Below, in pieces: positions 42,897 to 54,291 of a stretch of DNA of 64,000 nt. The translations under genes were made by a program, and so were the position numbers. The notes beneath the pieces were generated by a model. That model was not told the DNA's origin, searched no databases, and saw only the letters and a program-made list of their open reading frames with translations. Origin of the DNA: Saccharomycopsis fibuligera x Saccharomycopsis cf. fibuligera (Eukaryota > Ascomycota > Saccharomycetes > Ascoideales > Saccharomycopsidaceae); contig CP012811.1 of NCBI GenBank assembly GCA_001936135.1, positions 806,001 to 870,000 on the forward strand, written 5' to 3'. The stretch's first letter is position 1, and each line of letters opens with the position of its first letter.

Positions 42897-42900
42897 AAAA

Positions 42901-43530
42901 ATGAAGATATTCGAATCATCACATTCATTCAATTACCCATGGGAGCAAGTTTCTGCTGCCAATTGGAAGAAATACCCAAATGAAATGTCTACTCAAGTGG
43001 TAGGAGTTGATGTCTTGCGTCGTGAAGTTAACCCAACCACCTCAGTCTTAAAGACCGAAAGACTTATTACTTGCGAGCAGCCAATTCCAAGTTGGTTAAA
43101 TTTCCTCGTTGGTGGATTGAAGCGCAGCTACGTTAGAGAAATTAGTGAAGTGGATCCGATCAACAAGACATTGACTATGAGATCAATCAATATGACAATG
43201 AGTAATTTGCTACAAGTTTATGAAGTTGTTTCTTACAAGCCAGACCCTGCTAATCCATTGAACAAGACTCTTTTCAAACAAGAAGCCCAAATCACTGCTT
43301 ATGCTTCGATCAAGAAACTTTGTAATAAGGTTGAAGACTGGTCAGTAGATAGATTTGATTTTAATGCTCAAAGAGGTAAGATTGGATTTGAATCAGTCTT
43401 GAGAAATGTTAATGAGAATTGGAACCATATGAAGACCAGCGTTTTGGATGAAGTTAATGAAAAAGTCAATGCTTTTGATGGGGTGACTGAAAAAGTCAAA
43501 CATGGGGTGTTCAAATCAAATTCTAATTGA
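42901..43530 (+). CDS. UPS2: UPS2, PRELI/MSF1-domain mitochondrial lipid transfer protein
   Basis: 209 aa. The PRELI/MSF1 domain covers residues 1-175 and is very close to S. cerevisiae Ups2: MKIFESSHSFNYPWEQVSAA, NWKKYPNEMSTQVVGVDVLR, TLTMRSINMTMSNLLQVYE, EAQITAYASIKKLCNKVEDW. In S. cerevisiae the protein works in the mitochondrial intermembrane space with Mdm35, carrying phosphatidylserine to the inner membrane for Psd1. The ATG at 42901 is chosen because the family starts MK(I/L)F exactly there; the in-frame upstream extension reads an (AC)n repeat and is not conserved. It is closer to Ups2/Ups3 than to Ups1, judged from KKYPNE and KLCNKVEDWS. The gene contains no CTG codon. Confidence 0.95.
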   Translation: MKIFESSHSFNYPWEQVSAANWKKYPNEMSTQVVGVDVLRREVNPTTSVLKTERLITCEQPIPSWLNFLVGGLKRSYVREISEVDPINKTLTMRSINMTMSNLLQVYEVVSYKPDPANPLNKTLFKQEAQITAYASIKKLCNKVEDWSVDRFDFNAQRGKIGFESVLRNVNENWNHMKTSVLDEVNEKVNAFDGVTEKVKHGVFKSNSN

Positions 43531-44258
43531 CTAATGCTATATTGTATCAATCATGATTTGCTAAATTATTATCATTAATCCGGCAGCTATACACACAAAC
43601 CTACACTAATTAACACAGATTACCAAGCCTTTTCCATAACATTGCCGTTTGTACAATTAATATTCACCACCACCATTCATAACTTAGACAGCAGATTACT
43701 ATATAAAAAGGGTCTGCTCCATATTTTTGTTTTGTTTCTCCAAAGAATCACATACAATACATTTAAAAGTTGTTTTGCTTTTCATATTAACATCTTTCAC
43801 TCCATTTTCTTCATACATATACTTTTTTTTTTCTCTTGTTCTTGGGATGGGTACTGTTTATTGCTGTTTATATTTGTCCTTTTTGTTTACTATCAATTCT
43901 CGTTTTGCTTCATTTCTTTTTGATTTCTCTTTGGTTTACTACATTTGATTTATCAGTGGCATTTGATCTTTATTTTCTGCACATAGTCTATGCATTCATA
44001 AATGTACATACATTTCTCAAAGATATAAAATGTGTCAATTTATTTGATGATTTGTGAGCTTATTACATTGATTTTGATATACAACACCATGCTTACCTTC
44101 AAAAAGAGGTTGCGTCATAGCAACTGTAACTACAAGATACAAAATATTTATGCACTAGGAAACTACAACTTGAAATAACTTTCAATAAATATATATTAAA
44201 AAACTAACATTAATATACATTCCAAACCCATAAACAAACAGTCAACTAATTAAAGCAC
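43531..44258. other. UPS2-UBI3 convergent intergenic region
   Basis: About 730 bp, AT-rich, T-rich on the plus strand at 43720-43960. It holds the terminators of the two convergent genes. No further gene is seen. Confidence 0.55.
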
Positions 44259-44861
<603 letters not shown>

Positions 44862-44970
44862 CTAAACATTTCTCGGGTGGCAATGGAGAATTTGTCAGAT
44901 GATGGTCACATGACAGGAAAGTGTTTAGTAAGAAAACTTAAGTGTGTGACACGAGGAATCAAGCGAAACT

Positions 44971-44976
44971 CACGTG
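44971..44976. promoter_or_regulatory. Cbf1 E-box CACGTG in the UBI3 promoter
   Basis: CACGTG about 255 bp upstream of UBI3, with a related GTCACATGAC at 44905-44914. In Candida, ribosomal protein promoters are reported to use Tbf1 and Cbf1, which fits UBI3 being a ribosomal protein gene. Confidence 0.55.
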
Positions 44977-45030
44977 ATGATAATGAGGGCTAAGTTTTTA
45001 TTTATGATATATCCTATATGTGAATTTTGC

Positions 45031-45033
<3 letters not shown>

Positions 45034-45061
<28 letters not shown>
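45034..45061. repeat. (GA)14 microsatellite
   Basis: Perfect GA dinucleotide run between UBI3 and the CR-like gene. Confidence 0.9.
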
Positions 45062-45065
<4 letters not shown>

Positions 45066-46672
45066 AGCATAGCTAACATTGCCTTTCAGCTGATAGACAC
45101 GAACGATAGTTAACTCGACGCTTTGCTATTTATTGCTAAGTTTAATTTTGATATTAAATTACCATAGTCAATAGTCTACTCTATATACTCTTTTTTTATT
45201 TCTTTCTTCGCTCGTTTTAAATAGTAATAATTAAAGAAGCGTCTGTTGTGTAGGAGTGTTGCCACCATTTTCCGACACTGTGTTCGCATTCCAGATTAGT
45301 CTGAGTTCACAACCATTGAAACGAAGGTTAACCGAAGTTTGTCGTCGATAATTCTGTATAGAGATTAAAAGCGTCTTCCTTTTAATTTGTATATAGAGAT
45401 GGGCAGAATAATTGAGAAACCCACCCATCTACCATTTATAAATAGTTCTGTAAAAACATTACTATTTTAAACACAACAAAGAGGCAAGAGTTCAAGTTTT
45501 GTTCCATTATATCAGCGTATTCCATCATTTTTCAACATCAATACCCCGTTTAATGTAGTGCAAAAATCAAATTCAGCTCTATTACAAGTTTAATGGATGG
45601 ATTTGATTTTTTATCTTGCTCTTTGGTTGTTGGTTATTGGCTCCAAAATCTATCTTAATTAGTTACAATTCAGGTCTCTTGCGATGAAAAACAACTCAGA
45701 TGCTTTACTGGATCTTGCTATTTTGTAGAAAAGGTTATTTGCAGTGCTACAGCAAACTCTTAAAGCGGTTTTGAGTACAGAATATCTCACATTGTAATAT
45801 TATGTTCTTTGAGCACTCTTCCATCTCAAAATTACTAAATACTAGTGACATTTCTCACAAGCAATGTATGAAATGATCTTCCTGCTCGTACAAGATAACT
45901 ATCTCTAAACGTGCTGCGAATTTATTGTAAAAATTTTGATAATATGCGGAGTCTTTCCATGGCCGAGCTGTTAGATTTGAATCATTTAAGTGTAACCATT
46001 ACTCGTATCCGTATTCACAACAACTAGCGTCCACATTAACCTTAAATTTACTCAAGTGCACACTGAGAAATCAGATATCTCAATCACAACCACCATCCCA
46101 GCAGTAACAGTGCGGTTATTTTATTAGAAATACTATGCTCTTTAGGATGAAATGTACAGTCTGTCAACCGCTCGCAGAATTAGGACTGAAAAGCCACAAT
46201 AGGCTAAGAAGCATACCACCTTTCACTGCTTAACCGTTTTCCAAATTGATAGCTCTTGTTCTTTTATTGTTCGGTACCAAAGACCGCTAATCTTTTCGTT
46301 TTTTCATAACTTCCAAATTTCTATTTTGCTTTTTTTGTATTTCGTCAACAATTAGTTTTACAAACAGTACATTATTGAGAAAAACGTGTTTAAGCAAAGG
46401 AAATATGAAAGCAGTACTCGAATAATTGGCATATGACAGCTTTTTTCAGTTATAGTCCAATGCAAGGGTTTTATAGTGCATCGCTTATATGCAGCTGTAT
46501 GCAGCCTTCTTCCGAGAAATCGTTTTTTGTTTTCCTTCTGCTCATCGGACATGATACAGAGAAAGCTGTCAGCCAAAATACTCAAGACAAAAAAAAACAA
46601 AGAACAGAGTACTTGACACACATCTTCTCATAGTTATCAAAACAACACTATCTCAAAGATCAGCTCAACCTA

Positions 46673-48598
46673 ATGCCGCGACGGGCCAGGAGAGATCAAG
46701 AGCAGGTCTTAGATTCAGGTGAACTGACTGCTCCGTCGGCAAAGAAACACAAAGCAGCCGGAGCTGATGATAAGGAGCACCAGAGTGCAGATGACAACCA
46801 GAGTGCAGATGATGCTCAGTATGCTGGAGAGCAACCTGAAAGGCTAGTTGAGCAGGTAGATACCCTAGGTCAAGTCCGAGTCCCCAATACTTCAGACCAG
46901 GCTGTTGATGCCACAAACCAGGAATCCAGCGACACAGAGACCATCACAAAAATATTGAGCAAAACACCACTCGCAGTTACAAAGCCTCTCAGCAACAAAA
47001 ACTTAGTATACGAACGGCGTCTCTTGAGGCACTACTTAAGTTACCAAAAAGACCCTAAACTTTTTGGCGGAGATGAAAAAGAAGCACTTGGTCAGCTCTT
47101 CTTTATATTTCAGCAGCAACTCCTACTCAATGCAAGTTCAACTAAGTCAGTTCAATGCGGGTCAACTATCAGCACGCTTACCAACGCCAGCTCTAAATTC
47201 CCACAATATGAAAATCACTGCAGCCGTCACACACCCGCATTAGTTCCGATTTTTGGCCAAAACGCAATAGGAATAAGCAACAACAAGACACCAGGCAAAG
47301 AGCCAATGAAGCGGCTTTTGACAAAAATTGCAAACACGGATCTTGATGAAGACAGTACTTTTGGTTTTCCAGAGTTCGCATCTAAGGGTCATGGAAACCT
47401 TAATGAAGCCAAAGTTTTTGGTTATTTCAACCGCAATGTTTTAATGCCATGTTTAGGAATCTTGCGAGGATGTAATAGTTTTAGGAGCATCAGATACTGG
47501 GAAGGTTCCATGTTTACTTTTGGCTCTGAAAAGAAGTTTGGTGTCTCTCCAGATGGATATTTGTGTCAAGTTGATCCAAAAAATGATGAGACAAAGAACG
47601 TGGCTGTTGTCGAGGCAAAATCACCGAGTGTCGACATCAAGGCGGGCTTCCTTGAGTTTCAGAGAATCTTTAGGGACATGGAGACACTCGGAATAAGGGG
47701 CTTGTCCGTCAAAGCTCTTGGGTTTGTCTCTATAATAAACCAATCCCTACACCAGATGTTGGCAACAAGAACCACCGTTGCCTTGATCACCAACCACAAC
47801 TTCACAATGGTAATCAAGGCAAACTTGACCCATTTGAAACAACGGCTATTGGAGTCTGATCGCGCAGTCGTTGACATGACCGGGCGGGTCTATACTGATG
47901 TCGTAATCGACAATGTCTTTGCTATCGATGCAGATGACGGCGATGCAGGCTATGCACAAAACATTTGCGGTGCTCTATTGGAAGCATTTCAAATCACCGA
48001 CATTGACGCAGAAGTTGATTTTGACAAAACTCGGATCAAAAAGGAAACCCAAGACGAGTTGGCAGATTTGTTGGTAAAAATGGATAAAGCACATGTTTGT
48101 GAGGTGTTGAGACAAAAGAAGGCCTTCTTCGAGACCATAGTCTATGAAAAGTTCTTGGACTTGGGAGGCTCGGAGAAGCTGCTGGACATGGAGTATTGCG
48201 GGTTGCTGGAGATAATCTCCAATGATCCAAAGGAAAACACTGACAAGTTGACGATGACCAATGCTGCCGATACAAGTCTAAGCTTCCAGAGATTGCAAAC
48301 GAGTAGTTTTGGCGACATTGTCCCAAAGATCCTTAGCGGAAAGCAGCCTTGGACAAGATGGTCGACGGTGTTTCAAGTAGACAACCATGTGCTCAAGTGC
48401 TACGATCCTTTCTTGATGGTGGACAGCAAGTATATTATCAGAAACGATGCCATCAGGAAGGCAGGCTTGAGCTTCTTGTTTTTCCAGTACGAGGTGGCCA
48501 CTTATAAACAGCTACTCCTCTGCAAGGTTGACTGTATTCCAAATGGTTTCGTTTGGCTATTTGGACTCTGGAGATGTTTTCAATCAACTATTGAGTGA
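46673..48598 (+). CDS. CR/Crinkler-like protein, N-terminal part with PD-(D/E)XK-type nuclease motif (frameshifted)
   Basis: 641 aa as read. Residues 1-110 are polar, basic then acidic (a PRRARR start and a KKHK cluster, possibly nuclear). From about 230 a folded domain follows: EAKVFGYFNRNVLMP, RYWEGSMFTFGSEKKFGVSPDG, then VAVVEAKSP. Pro293-Asp294 and Glu314-Ala-Lys316 give the spacing of a PD-(D/E)XK nuclease core. After about 560 the start of a kinase-like N-lobe appears (GDIVPKILSGKQPWTRWSTVFQ, FFQYEVATYKQLL). The frame then leaves the conserved reading near 48540-48556 and stops at 48596-48598. The kinase continues in the +1 frame (next entry). The nuclease-kinase order matches Crinkler-type CR proteins and FunK1-type fungal kinases. 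It has more CTG codons than UPS2 or UBI3. The function is unknown; toxin or effector activity is not shown. Confidence 0.7.
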   Translation: MPRRARRDQEQVLDSGELTAPSAKKHKAAGADDKEHQSADDNQSADDAQYAGEQPERLVEQVDTLGQVRVPNTSDQAVDATNQESSDTETITKILSKTPLAVTKPLSNKNLVYERRLLRHYLSYQKDPKLFGGDEKEALGQLFFIFQQQLLLNASSTKSVQCGSTISTLTNASSKFPQYENHCSRHTPALVPIFGQNAIGISNNKTPGKEPMKRLLTKIANTDLDEDSTFGFPEFASKGHGNLNEAKVFGYFNRNVLMPCLGILRGCNSFRSIRYWEGSMFTFGSEKKFGVSPDGYLCQVDPKNDETKNVAVVEAKSPSVDIKAGFLEFQRIFRDMETLGIRGLSVKALGFVSIINQSLHQMLATRTTVALITNHNFTMVIKANLTHLKQRLLESDRAVVDMTGRVYTDVVIDNVFAIDADDGDAGYAQNICGALLEAFQITDIDAEVDFDKTRIKKETQDELADLLVKMDKAHVCEVLRQKKAFFETIVYEKFLDLGGSEKLLDMEYCGLLEIISNDPKENTDKLTMTNAADTSLSFQRLQTSSFGDIVPKILSGKQPWTRWSTVFQVDNHVLKCYDPFLMVDSKYIIRNDAIRKAGLSFLFFQYEVATYKQLLLCKVDCIPNGFVWLFGLWRCFQSTIE

Positions 48599-49259
48599 AG
48601 TTGAGGGTGCTGCTGGTGCTGAAACACGTAAATCAAGCAACCTGAGTGGGAGAAGTTCAGCCGGAACAGTTGGCACATTTGGCACTAGTGGAGCAACCGG
48701 AACCGGCTCAACAGGCACGAAAGATGGAGCTGGGGGTGATACTCATGAGAGAGAAAAGTTGCAACAGTTGTTCATACTAGAGAACAAACCAGTGGCAGAG
48801 ATCCCTTTCAACGCCCTATATATCCAAATGGAACACATTCGTCCCGCAAGACACAAGATGCCATTTATTGATATAGCAAAGTCAGCTCTAGTAGGACTAT
48901 GCCGGATTCATTGTGCGGGAGTAAGCCACAGAGACATCAACAAGTCCAATGTTTTGCTAGGGCACCGAGGGGACGAACCTGATAAGGTATTCTTTCTAGA
49001 CTTTGGCTTCAGCAAAGTATATGGGAATGGCAGAGGTAAGGCTGCGAAGCCTCTACTAGATGACCTGCTGAATCCGATCAACAGCGACAATGAAAAGAAC
49101 CAAGCTGATTTTGCTGAAGATTATGAGAAACTTGAGAGGATATTGCCAGAAACCAGGTCCTTGAGAAAAAAGATTGGAACTGAGATTGAGCCACTTGTGA
49201 AGAGTGAGATTCAGAACTGCAACTATTGGCACATTTTGCAAACACAGTTGAATGGGTGA
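48543..49259 (+). CDS. kinase C-lobe continuation of the CR-like gene (+1 frame)
   Basis: Open from 48528 with a first ATG at 48543; about 238 codons to the TGA at 49257-49259. After a Ser/Gly/Thr-rich insert come the catalytic loop SHRDINKSNVLL (catalytic Asp codon at 48933, Asn at 48948) and FLDFGFSK (DFG Asp codon at 48999). These are the hallmarks of a protein-kinase-like C-lobe. A helical tail ends NYWHILQTQLNG. The frame is one base ahead of the upstream CDS and both overlap from 48528 to 48598. The two are most simply one gene broken by a one-base change, a sequencing error or, less likely, frameshift translation. No Ty1-type CTT-AGG slippery heptamer is present at the junction. Independent translation from 48543 would give a kinase lacking its N-lobe. 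Confidence 0.65.
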   Translation: MVSFGYLDSGDVFNQLLSEVEGAAGAETRKSSNLSGRSSAGTVGTFGTSGATGTGSTGTKDGAGGDTHEREKLQQLFILENKPVAEIPFNALYIQMEHIRPARHKMPFIDIAKSALVGLCRIHCAGVSHRDINKSNVLLGHRGDEPDKVFFLDFGFSKVYGNGRGKAAKPLLDDLLNPINSDNEKNQADFAEDYEKLERILPETRSLRKKIGTEIEPLVKSEIQNCNYWHILQTQLNG

Positions 49260-49900
49260 TTGGTATGTTTTGGCATTGGTGCCGTATATAGTATCACGTA
49301 TATACAAAGTTTTGACTGTTTCTTGGGTAAGTAACCGTAGTAAAATGGACAACATAGGTAGATATGGATGTAGATGATCATTATGAATGATATGAACTTG
49401 TTGATATGTACGGATAAGGGGCGATGGTTGACTGATAGTGAGACCTTAGTCGCACTATAAATCCTCAATAAATGAAACCCAGATTTTATTTTGCTGCCAG
49501 CAATACAGATATTTGAGAACATTGTAGCTTAATAAATGAATTTAATAACCAGAAAGCATGATTATTTAAAACATCGTATCCGAATGATAACACCAGGGCA
49601 AGTTTGGTTTATTGAAACGGCTCATCCTTACTTTCAATAAACAAAAAGTGTTACAACATTTGTCTCAGCGTTGTCATCAAAATTATCTAAGTTTTATTAT
49701 CTTATTGTTGCGGTTGGATGGTACTAGGTAGGATAATGAATAGATCAAGGAAGCGTCTATGACGGACAACAATGGGGATGCCCGGACTATTCAAAGAGGT
49801 TAGAGGTTTGCGGTCAGAACAGATAATAATCTAGTCAGTGATTTGGGGATATTTGCTAATAGAAGCGATTGTTTTTAAAAGGAATAGCAAGAAGCTCGTG
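49260..49900. other. intergenic region, no gene seen
   Basis: About 640 bp of AT-rich sequence between the convergent CR-like locus and the small minus-strand ORF. Nothing recognisable. Confidence 0.5.
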
Positions 49901-50368
49901 CTAGCTAGTAGAATATCTGAAAGCCGTATTGAAAAGGTGATAAGAAAAATAAGCCATTAAGACTGTGTTAGCAGAATCACAAGTTACTGGCAAATAAGCA
50001 TCTTTAGATGAGTCAGAAACTAGAGATAGGACTTTACCTGTTTTGCTGAAGTTGGAAATCGTCATTTGCAAAAAGCGTCGAGCTTGTTTAGCTAAGATGA
50101 AGACGCTGAGAACCAATAGTATAACCACGAAACTTAGGCGGCAACGTTCAATTTTCCTTTTCAGGAGCTTAATGGTAAACTCATAATCACTGTTAACTTT
50201 TAAGAAAATAACTTTGGCGTGTTGAGCATCAGCAATATTTTGCGTTAAGAAGATAACCTCTACAACAAGGTTTAACAATTTGCCATCAAGATCTTCATGA
50301 CAGGCGACAACATGAAGCGCGCGCCAAAAGTAATATATTTTGACATGCTCCCGCGGGTAATCCCTCAT
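49901..50368 (-). CDS. hypothetical small membrane protein
   Basis: 155 aa from a true ATG at 50368. One clear transmembrane helix at about 78-95 (LSFVVILLVLSVFILAKQ) is flanked by basic residues (KLLKRKIERCR before, ARRF after). The N-terminal half is amphipathic (LLNLVVEVIFLTQNIADAQHA); the C-terminal half is Ser-rich and ends in an aromatic segment. No family is recognised. It is divergent from RAD1 with about 170 bp between the starts, sharing a promoter that includes a CGCGATTATCGCG dyad only one base from its ATG. The unbroken length in AT-rich DNA and a proper ATG argue for a real gene, but a chance frame cannot be excluded. Confidence 0.45.
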   Translation of the reverse strand: MRDYPREHVKIYYFWRALHVVACHEDLDGKLLNLVVEVIFLTQNIADAQHAKVIFLKVNSDYEFTIKLLKRKIERCRLSFVVILLVLSVFILAKQARRFLQMTISNFSKTGKVLSLVSDSSKDAYLPVTCDSANTVLMAYFSYHLFNTAFRYSTS

Positions 50369-50538
50369 CGCGATTATCGCGCGGTCGCTTCGCAGCGATG
50401 AGCATTGATGCCCAAGAAGAATAGATTTGGTGAGCAGATCAACTAAGTCTTGATCATTCTTTGTGTCTTTTGTATAATAAATATATCAGGAAATCTCCGA
50501 ACACTAAGCAGAGAAGCAGTGAAAAGCCTTAACCAGTC
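50369..50538. promoter_or_regulatory. divergent promoter with CGCGATTATCGCG dyad
   Basis: CGCGATTATCGCG (50369-50381) is an odd palindrome around the central T. TCGCT/AGCGA (50385-50398) forms a second small dyad, and an outer CATCGC/GCGATG pair (50366-50400) encloses both. GC-rich in an AT-rich setting. Confidence 0.5.
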
Positions 50539-52555
50539 ATGTCTGACTCGTTATTTGTGAAAGATCCGTCTGATGACGAGGTCGAAGAAGGACAAAGATA
50601 CAATTCTGAAGACAACAAGTTCAGTAATGACGAAGATACTGACATGCCGGTTGTGACAATAGAAGAGAAATCATATATTAAAGAGCAAACATTAGCGGGT
50701 ACAGTTGATGTCAATTCAACTTTGTCTTTGAAGTTTCAGCAGATTATTTTAGAAGAACTACTCATTCAGGACTCGTTGCTTGTGTTGGCTAAAGGTCTTG
50801 GATTAGAATCTATTGTTGCTAATTTATTGCATGTCTTGAGCACGCCATCATCGAACTTCTTAACCTGCAGCAGTGAGAGCAGCAGCAATAATAATAGCCG
50901 ATCGAGCTCTAAAAGGAGCCTTATTATTCTACTTAATGCTCAAGAGGAAGAAAATGCAAAGATTGGGGAAGAGTTAACTGAACTTTCCTGGACGGATGCC
51001 TTTTCTGATCCGGTATATTCAGACAACGTTCCCAGCAGTAATAACAGTAACAGTAGCGAATCATTGAAAAGACAATTTATTCTAATAAAAGGCGAATCGG
51101 TTATTGTGAAGAAAAGAAAGAAGATATATTCAAAAGGTGGGATAATTTCAATAAGCTCGAGAATTTTTATCGTGGACTTACTATCTGGCATAGTGGATCC
51201 CAATTTGATCACTGGGTTAGTGATGCTTCATGCTGACAAAATTTCAGAAACTTCGAATGAATCATTTATTATCAATTTTTATCGAGCTAAGAATCAATGG
51301 GGATTTATTAAATGTCTTACTGATGAGCCTCAAAGTTTGCTAAATACCGCATACTCAAGCGCTGGAGGATCTGTTATGAATCCATTACGGTTAATGCTTA
51401 GGAACATGCAGCTAGAAAAATGCTTGCTTTGGCCGAGGTTTCACATCAATGTTATCAAGTCATTGAATTTTAGAGCAAATAGTTCAGCCATCACCAATGC
51501 TAAAAAAAACAGTAATAACGAATTAGGTAAAGTCATTGAAATAAAAGTAGCAATGTCTGAATCAATGCAAAGAATTCAATTAGCTATACTTTCATGCTTA
51601 AAAGCTCTTCTTTATGAAATAAAAAGACATAATCCTGAGTTGACTGCTGAATCAGAACTTTTTGAAGATTTGAATCGAGGCAACGCGTCGAATAAAGTCA
51701 ACACTGATATCTCCAACGAGGATGAATTTTCTAGATTTTTGGACGATTTTTTCTTGAGACAAGTGATGGCATTGTTTAACAGGTCATGGCATCGAATCTC
51801 ATGGACCACAAAACAATTAATTGGCGATTTAGCAATGCTTGGAAGATTGCTCAATAATTTAATTGATAAAGATGCAATTAGCTTCTATGAGGATATCGAG
51901 CTTATATTGCATGAATATAAAAGCAATAGTATTGGAGGAAGAATGAATTATAATGGTAGCCCTTGGCTTATGTTAGATGAAGCAAATACTGTGATTTCTT
52001 TTGCTAAAAAAAGAGTCTTTGATATTGTTAAAGATCCATTAGCTAGAAAAAATGACAGTCAAACCAATAATGATAACGTTGATGTTCCAAGTGGTGGGAT
52101 TGCAACGCCCTCTGCAGGAACACCCTCAGCGGCACCAAAAGGTAAAGGGGTATCGTATTTACTTGAGGAGCTTCCTAAATGGGAGCAGTTAGCATTCTTA
52201 TTACATGACATAATAAGTGAAAAATCGAACGACTACAGATTACAAAACGATGGCCCAATATTAATAATGTGCAGTAACGCACAAACTGTGGCTCAAATAC
52301 GTCAATTTTTGACCACAATGATTGATGAAATCAATTCTCCTGGAGCCAATATTGAAACCCAGCAATACTCTGGTAGAAGAATGATGCTCAAACGGTTTAG
52401 AGACTACTCTTATTGGAAAAATAATAGCATGAGGGTGACGGAGAAGATTAATCAGACTATTAAGGAGAACGAAGCCAGCAAGAAAGCTAAGATTGAGGCC
52501 TTTAGTAATGCGGAGTCTAGTCAGGGGCTAGCAAATACCCTAAATAGTAACAATT

Positions 52556-52652
<97 letters not shown>

Positions 52653-54291
52653 AAACGATGCTAGAAATAATTTCAACAATAGCTATAAATCAAATAGTAC
52701 CCCCAATGCGGAGCAAGACAATAGCAACGATGATCGAACAATCAATGTTTCGAGGACTTTTACTCGTGATGCGCAGCCTGTGGGCAAAAGAAGAAGAACC
52801 AGAGGTGGCTCATTTTTAGCTCAGGCGGCGAAATTGCATACTGCCAAATTTAGCAGAGAAGACAATAATGAGGCCTTAAGCAACCAAATCAAGAAACAAA
52901 TTGAAGAAGAAGTGAATGATTGGACAAAAAACGTCAAGCAGGAAGAAGATCAAGGAGCTAGAAATGTGCTTGCAGAACTTGTTGAGGGTGAAGGGAAAGA
53001 AAATTCTGTAAATGAAGAGGAAAGATTAGCTGATGGTGCAGGACATGGAACCGGAAATGGTGGCGAAGGGCTTTTTGTGGAAGAAGACGACAGCTTATAC
53101 ATGCAAGCTGAACCACTAAACGTTTATGAGCTAGTGCCGCGACAGGACCAAATAATTGTTGAGAAATACGATTCAAAGACTGATGAAAAAATATTAAACG
53201 AGTTGCTACCATCATATATCGTCATGTATGAACCTAATTTGTCATTTGTTCGAAGAGTGGAACTTTTTCAAGCTGAAAATAAATCATATAATTTAAAAAC
53301 TTTTTTAATGTACTATGGCGCCTCAGTGGAAGAGCAAAGATACTTGAATCGAATAAAGAAGGAAAAAGAAAGTTTTACCAAGCTTGTCAAGGAAAAGGGG
53401 CAACTTGGGAAAGAGTTCAAGGATAAGCAGCAACAAAACATGTGGGTAATGAAGGATCAAATTATTAATACAAGAATTGCTGGCGGCAATAAAAGATTCT
53501 TGGATGGCAAGAAAATTGATAATAGAAAAGTAGTTATTGATATTAGAGAATTTCGATCAGCATTACCTAATATCTTATTTAGAGCTGGTTTTGAAATTGT
53601 TCCATGTGTAATTACTGTTGGTGACTATATCTTATCACCACGTATTTGTGTTGAAAGAAAATCAGTGCCAGACTTGATTGGTTCTTTTGAAAAAGGAAAC
53701 TTATATAGTCAATGCACCCGAATGTTTCGATACTATGAAATAGTCATTTTGCTCATTGAGTTTGATGAAGCCAAATCATTTGCTTTGAATCCGTTTGTGG
53801 AATTCAAAAACCGATATGATAGCTCATCAATGAAATCCAAAGTGAAAGATTCGATTGCCGCTGAAAAATCTCAACAAGATATTAGACTCAAACTTTCAAT
53901 GCTTCTTCTCGCATTCCCTCAACTAAGAATCATTTGGTCCCCTTCTCCGTACCGCACTGCGGAAATTTACAAAGAATTGAAAATCCGTGAGGATAATCCA
54001 GATATTAATAATGCGATCACTGCTGGGTTGGACGGTACTACTGATGCAAGTATTGCTTCTGAAGATAGTAAAAATTTAATTGGGGAGATCCAATTCAATG
54101 ATAATGCCATTGATTTGATTAAAAATATTCCGGGAATAACGGCTGGCAATTACCATTTGATTATTCAGCATGTTAAAAGCATTAGGGAATTGGCTGAGCT
54201 TGAAGATTATGAGCTTGCGTTGTTGGTGGGTGAGGAAAATGGCAAGAAAATCTTCAATTTTTTTAGGCAGAGCATCGTTCCAGAGCTTTAG
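50539..54291 (+). CDS. RAD1: RAD1, XPF-family structure-specific endonuclease
   Basis: 1250 aa. Catalytic subunit of the Rad1-Rad10 (XPF-ERCC1) nuclease that cuts 5' of DNA lesions in nucleotide excision repair and trims flaps in recombination. The N-terminal ~650 residues are the degenerate SF2 helicase-like region. The ERCC4 nuclease domain is at about 990-1125 (VVIDIREFRSALPNILFRAG, then GDY with Asp1029 and the catalytic ERK at 1039-1041). A C-terminal double helix-hairpin-helix is at about 1180-1250 (LIKNIPGITAGNYHLIIQHV, LVGEENGKKIFNFF) and should bind Rad10 and DNA. An Asn run of over 30 residues (about 671-704) sits in the linker between the helicase-like and nuclease halves. All catalytic residues are present, so it is predicted active. 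Confidence 0.97.
52556..52650 (+). repeat. (AAC)n repeat encoding poly-Asn in RAD1
   Basis: About 31 AAC units without interruption, in the interdomain linker. Confidence 0.93.

Larger units (their letters stand above)
39573..42900. other. gene-poor region with second repeat copy; UPS2 promoter
   Basis: About 3.3 kb. It contains a CAG repeat (39914-39937), repeat copy B (about 40985-41450), A/G-rich tracts (42545-42600) and the UPS2 upstream region ending in an (AC)n run. Open frames at 40026-40298 and 40874-41185 have no recognisable domains and are not called as genes. Confidence 0.5.

Noticed and set aside
45958-45990. tRNA-Leu/Ser A-box-like TGGCCGAG string
   Set aside because: No B box within 100 bp downstream and no acceptor pairing.
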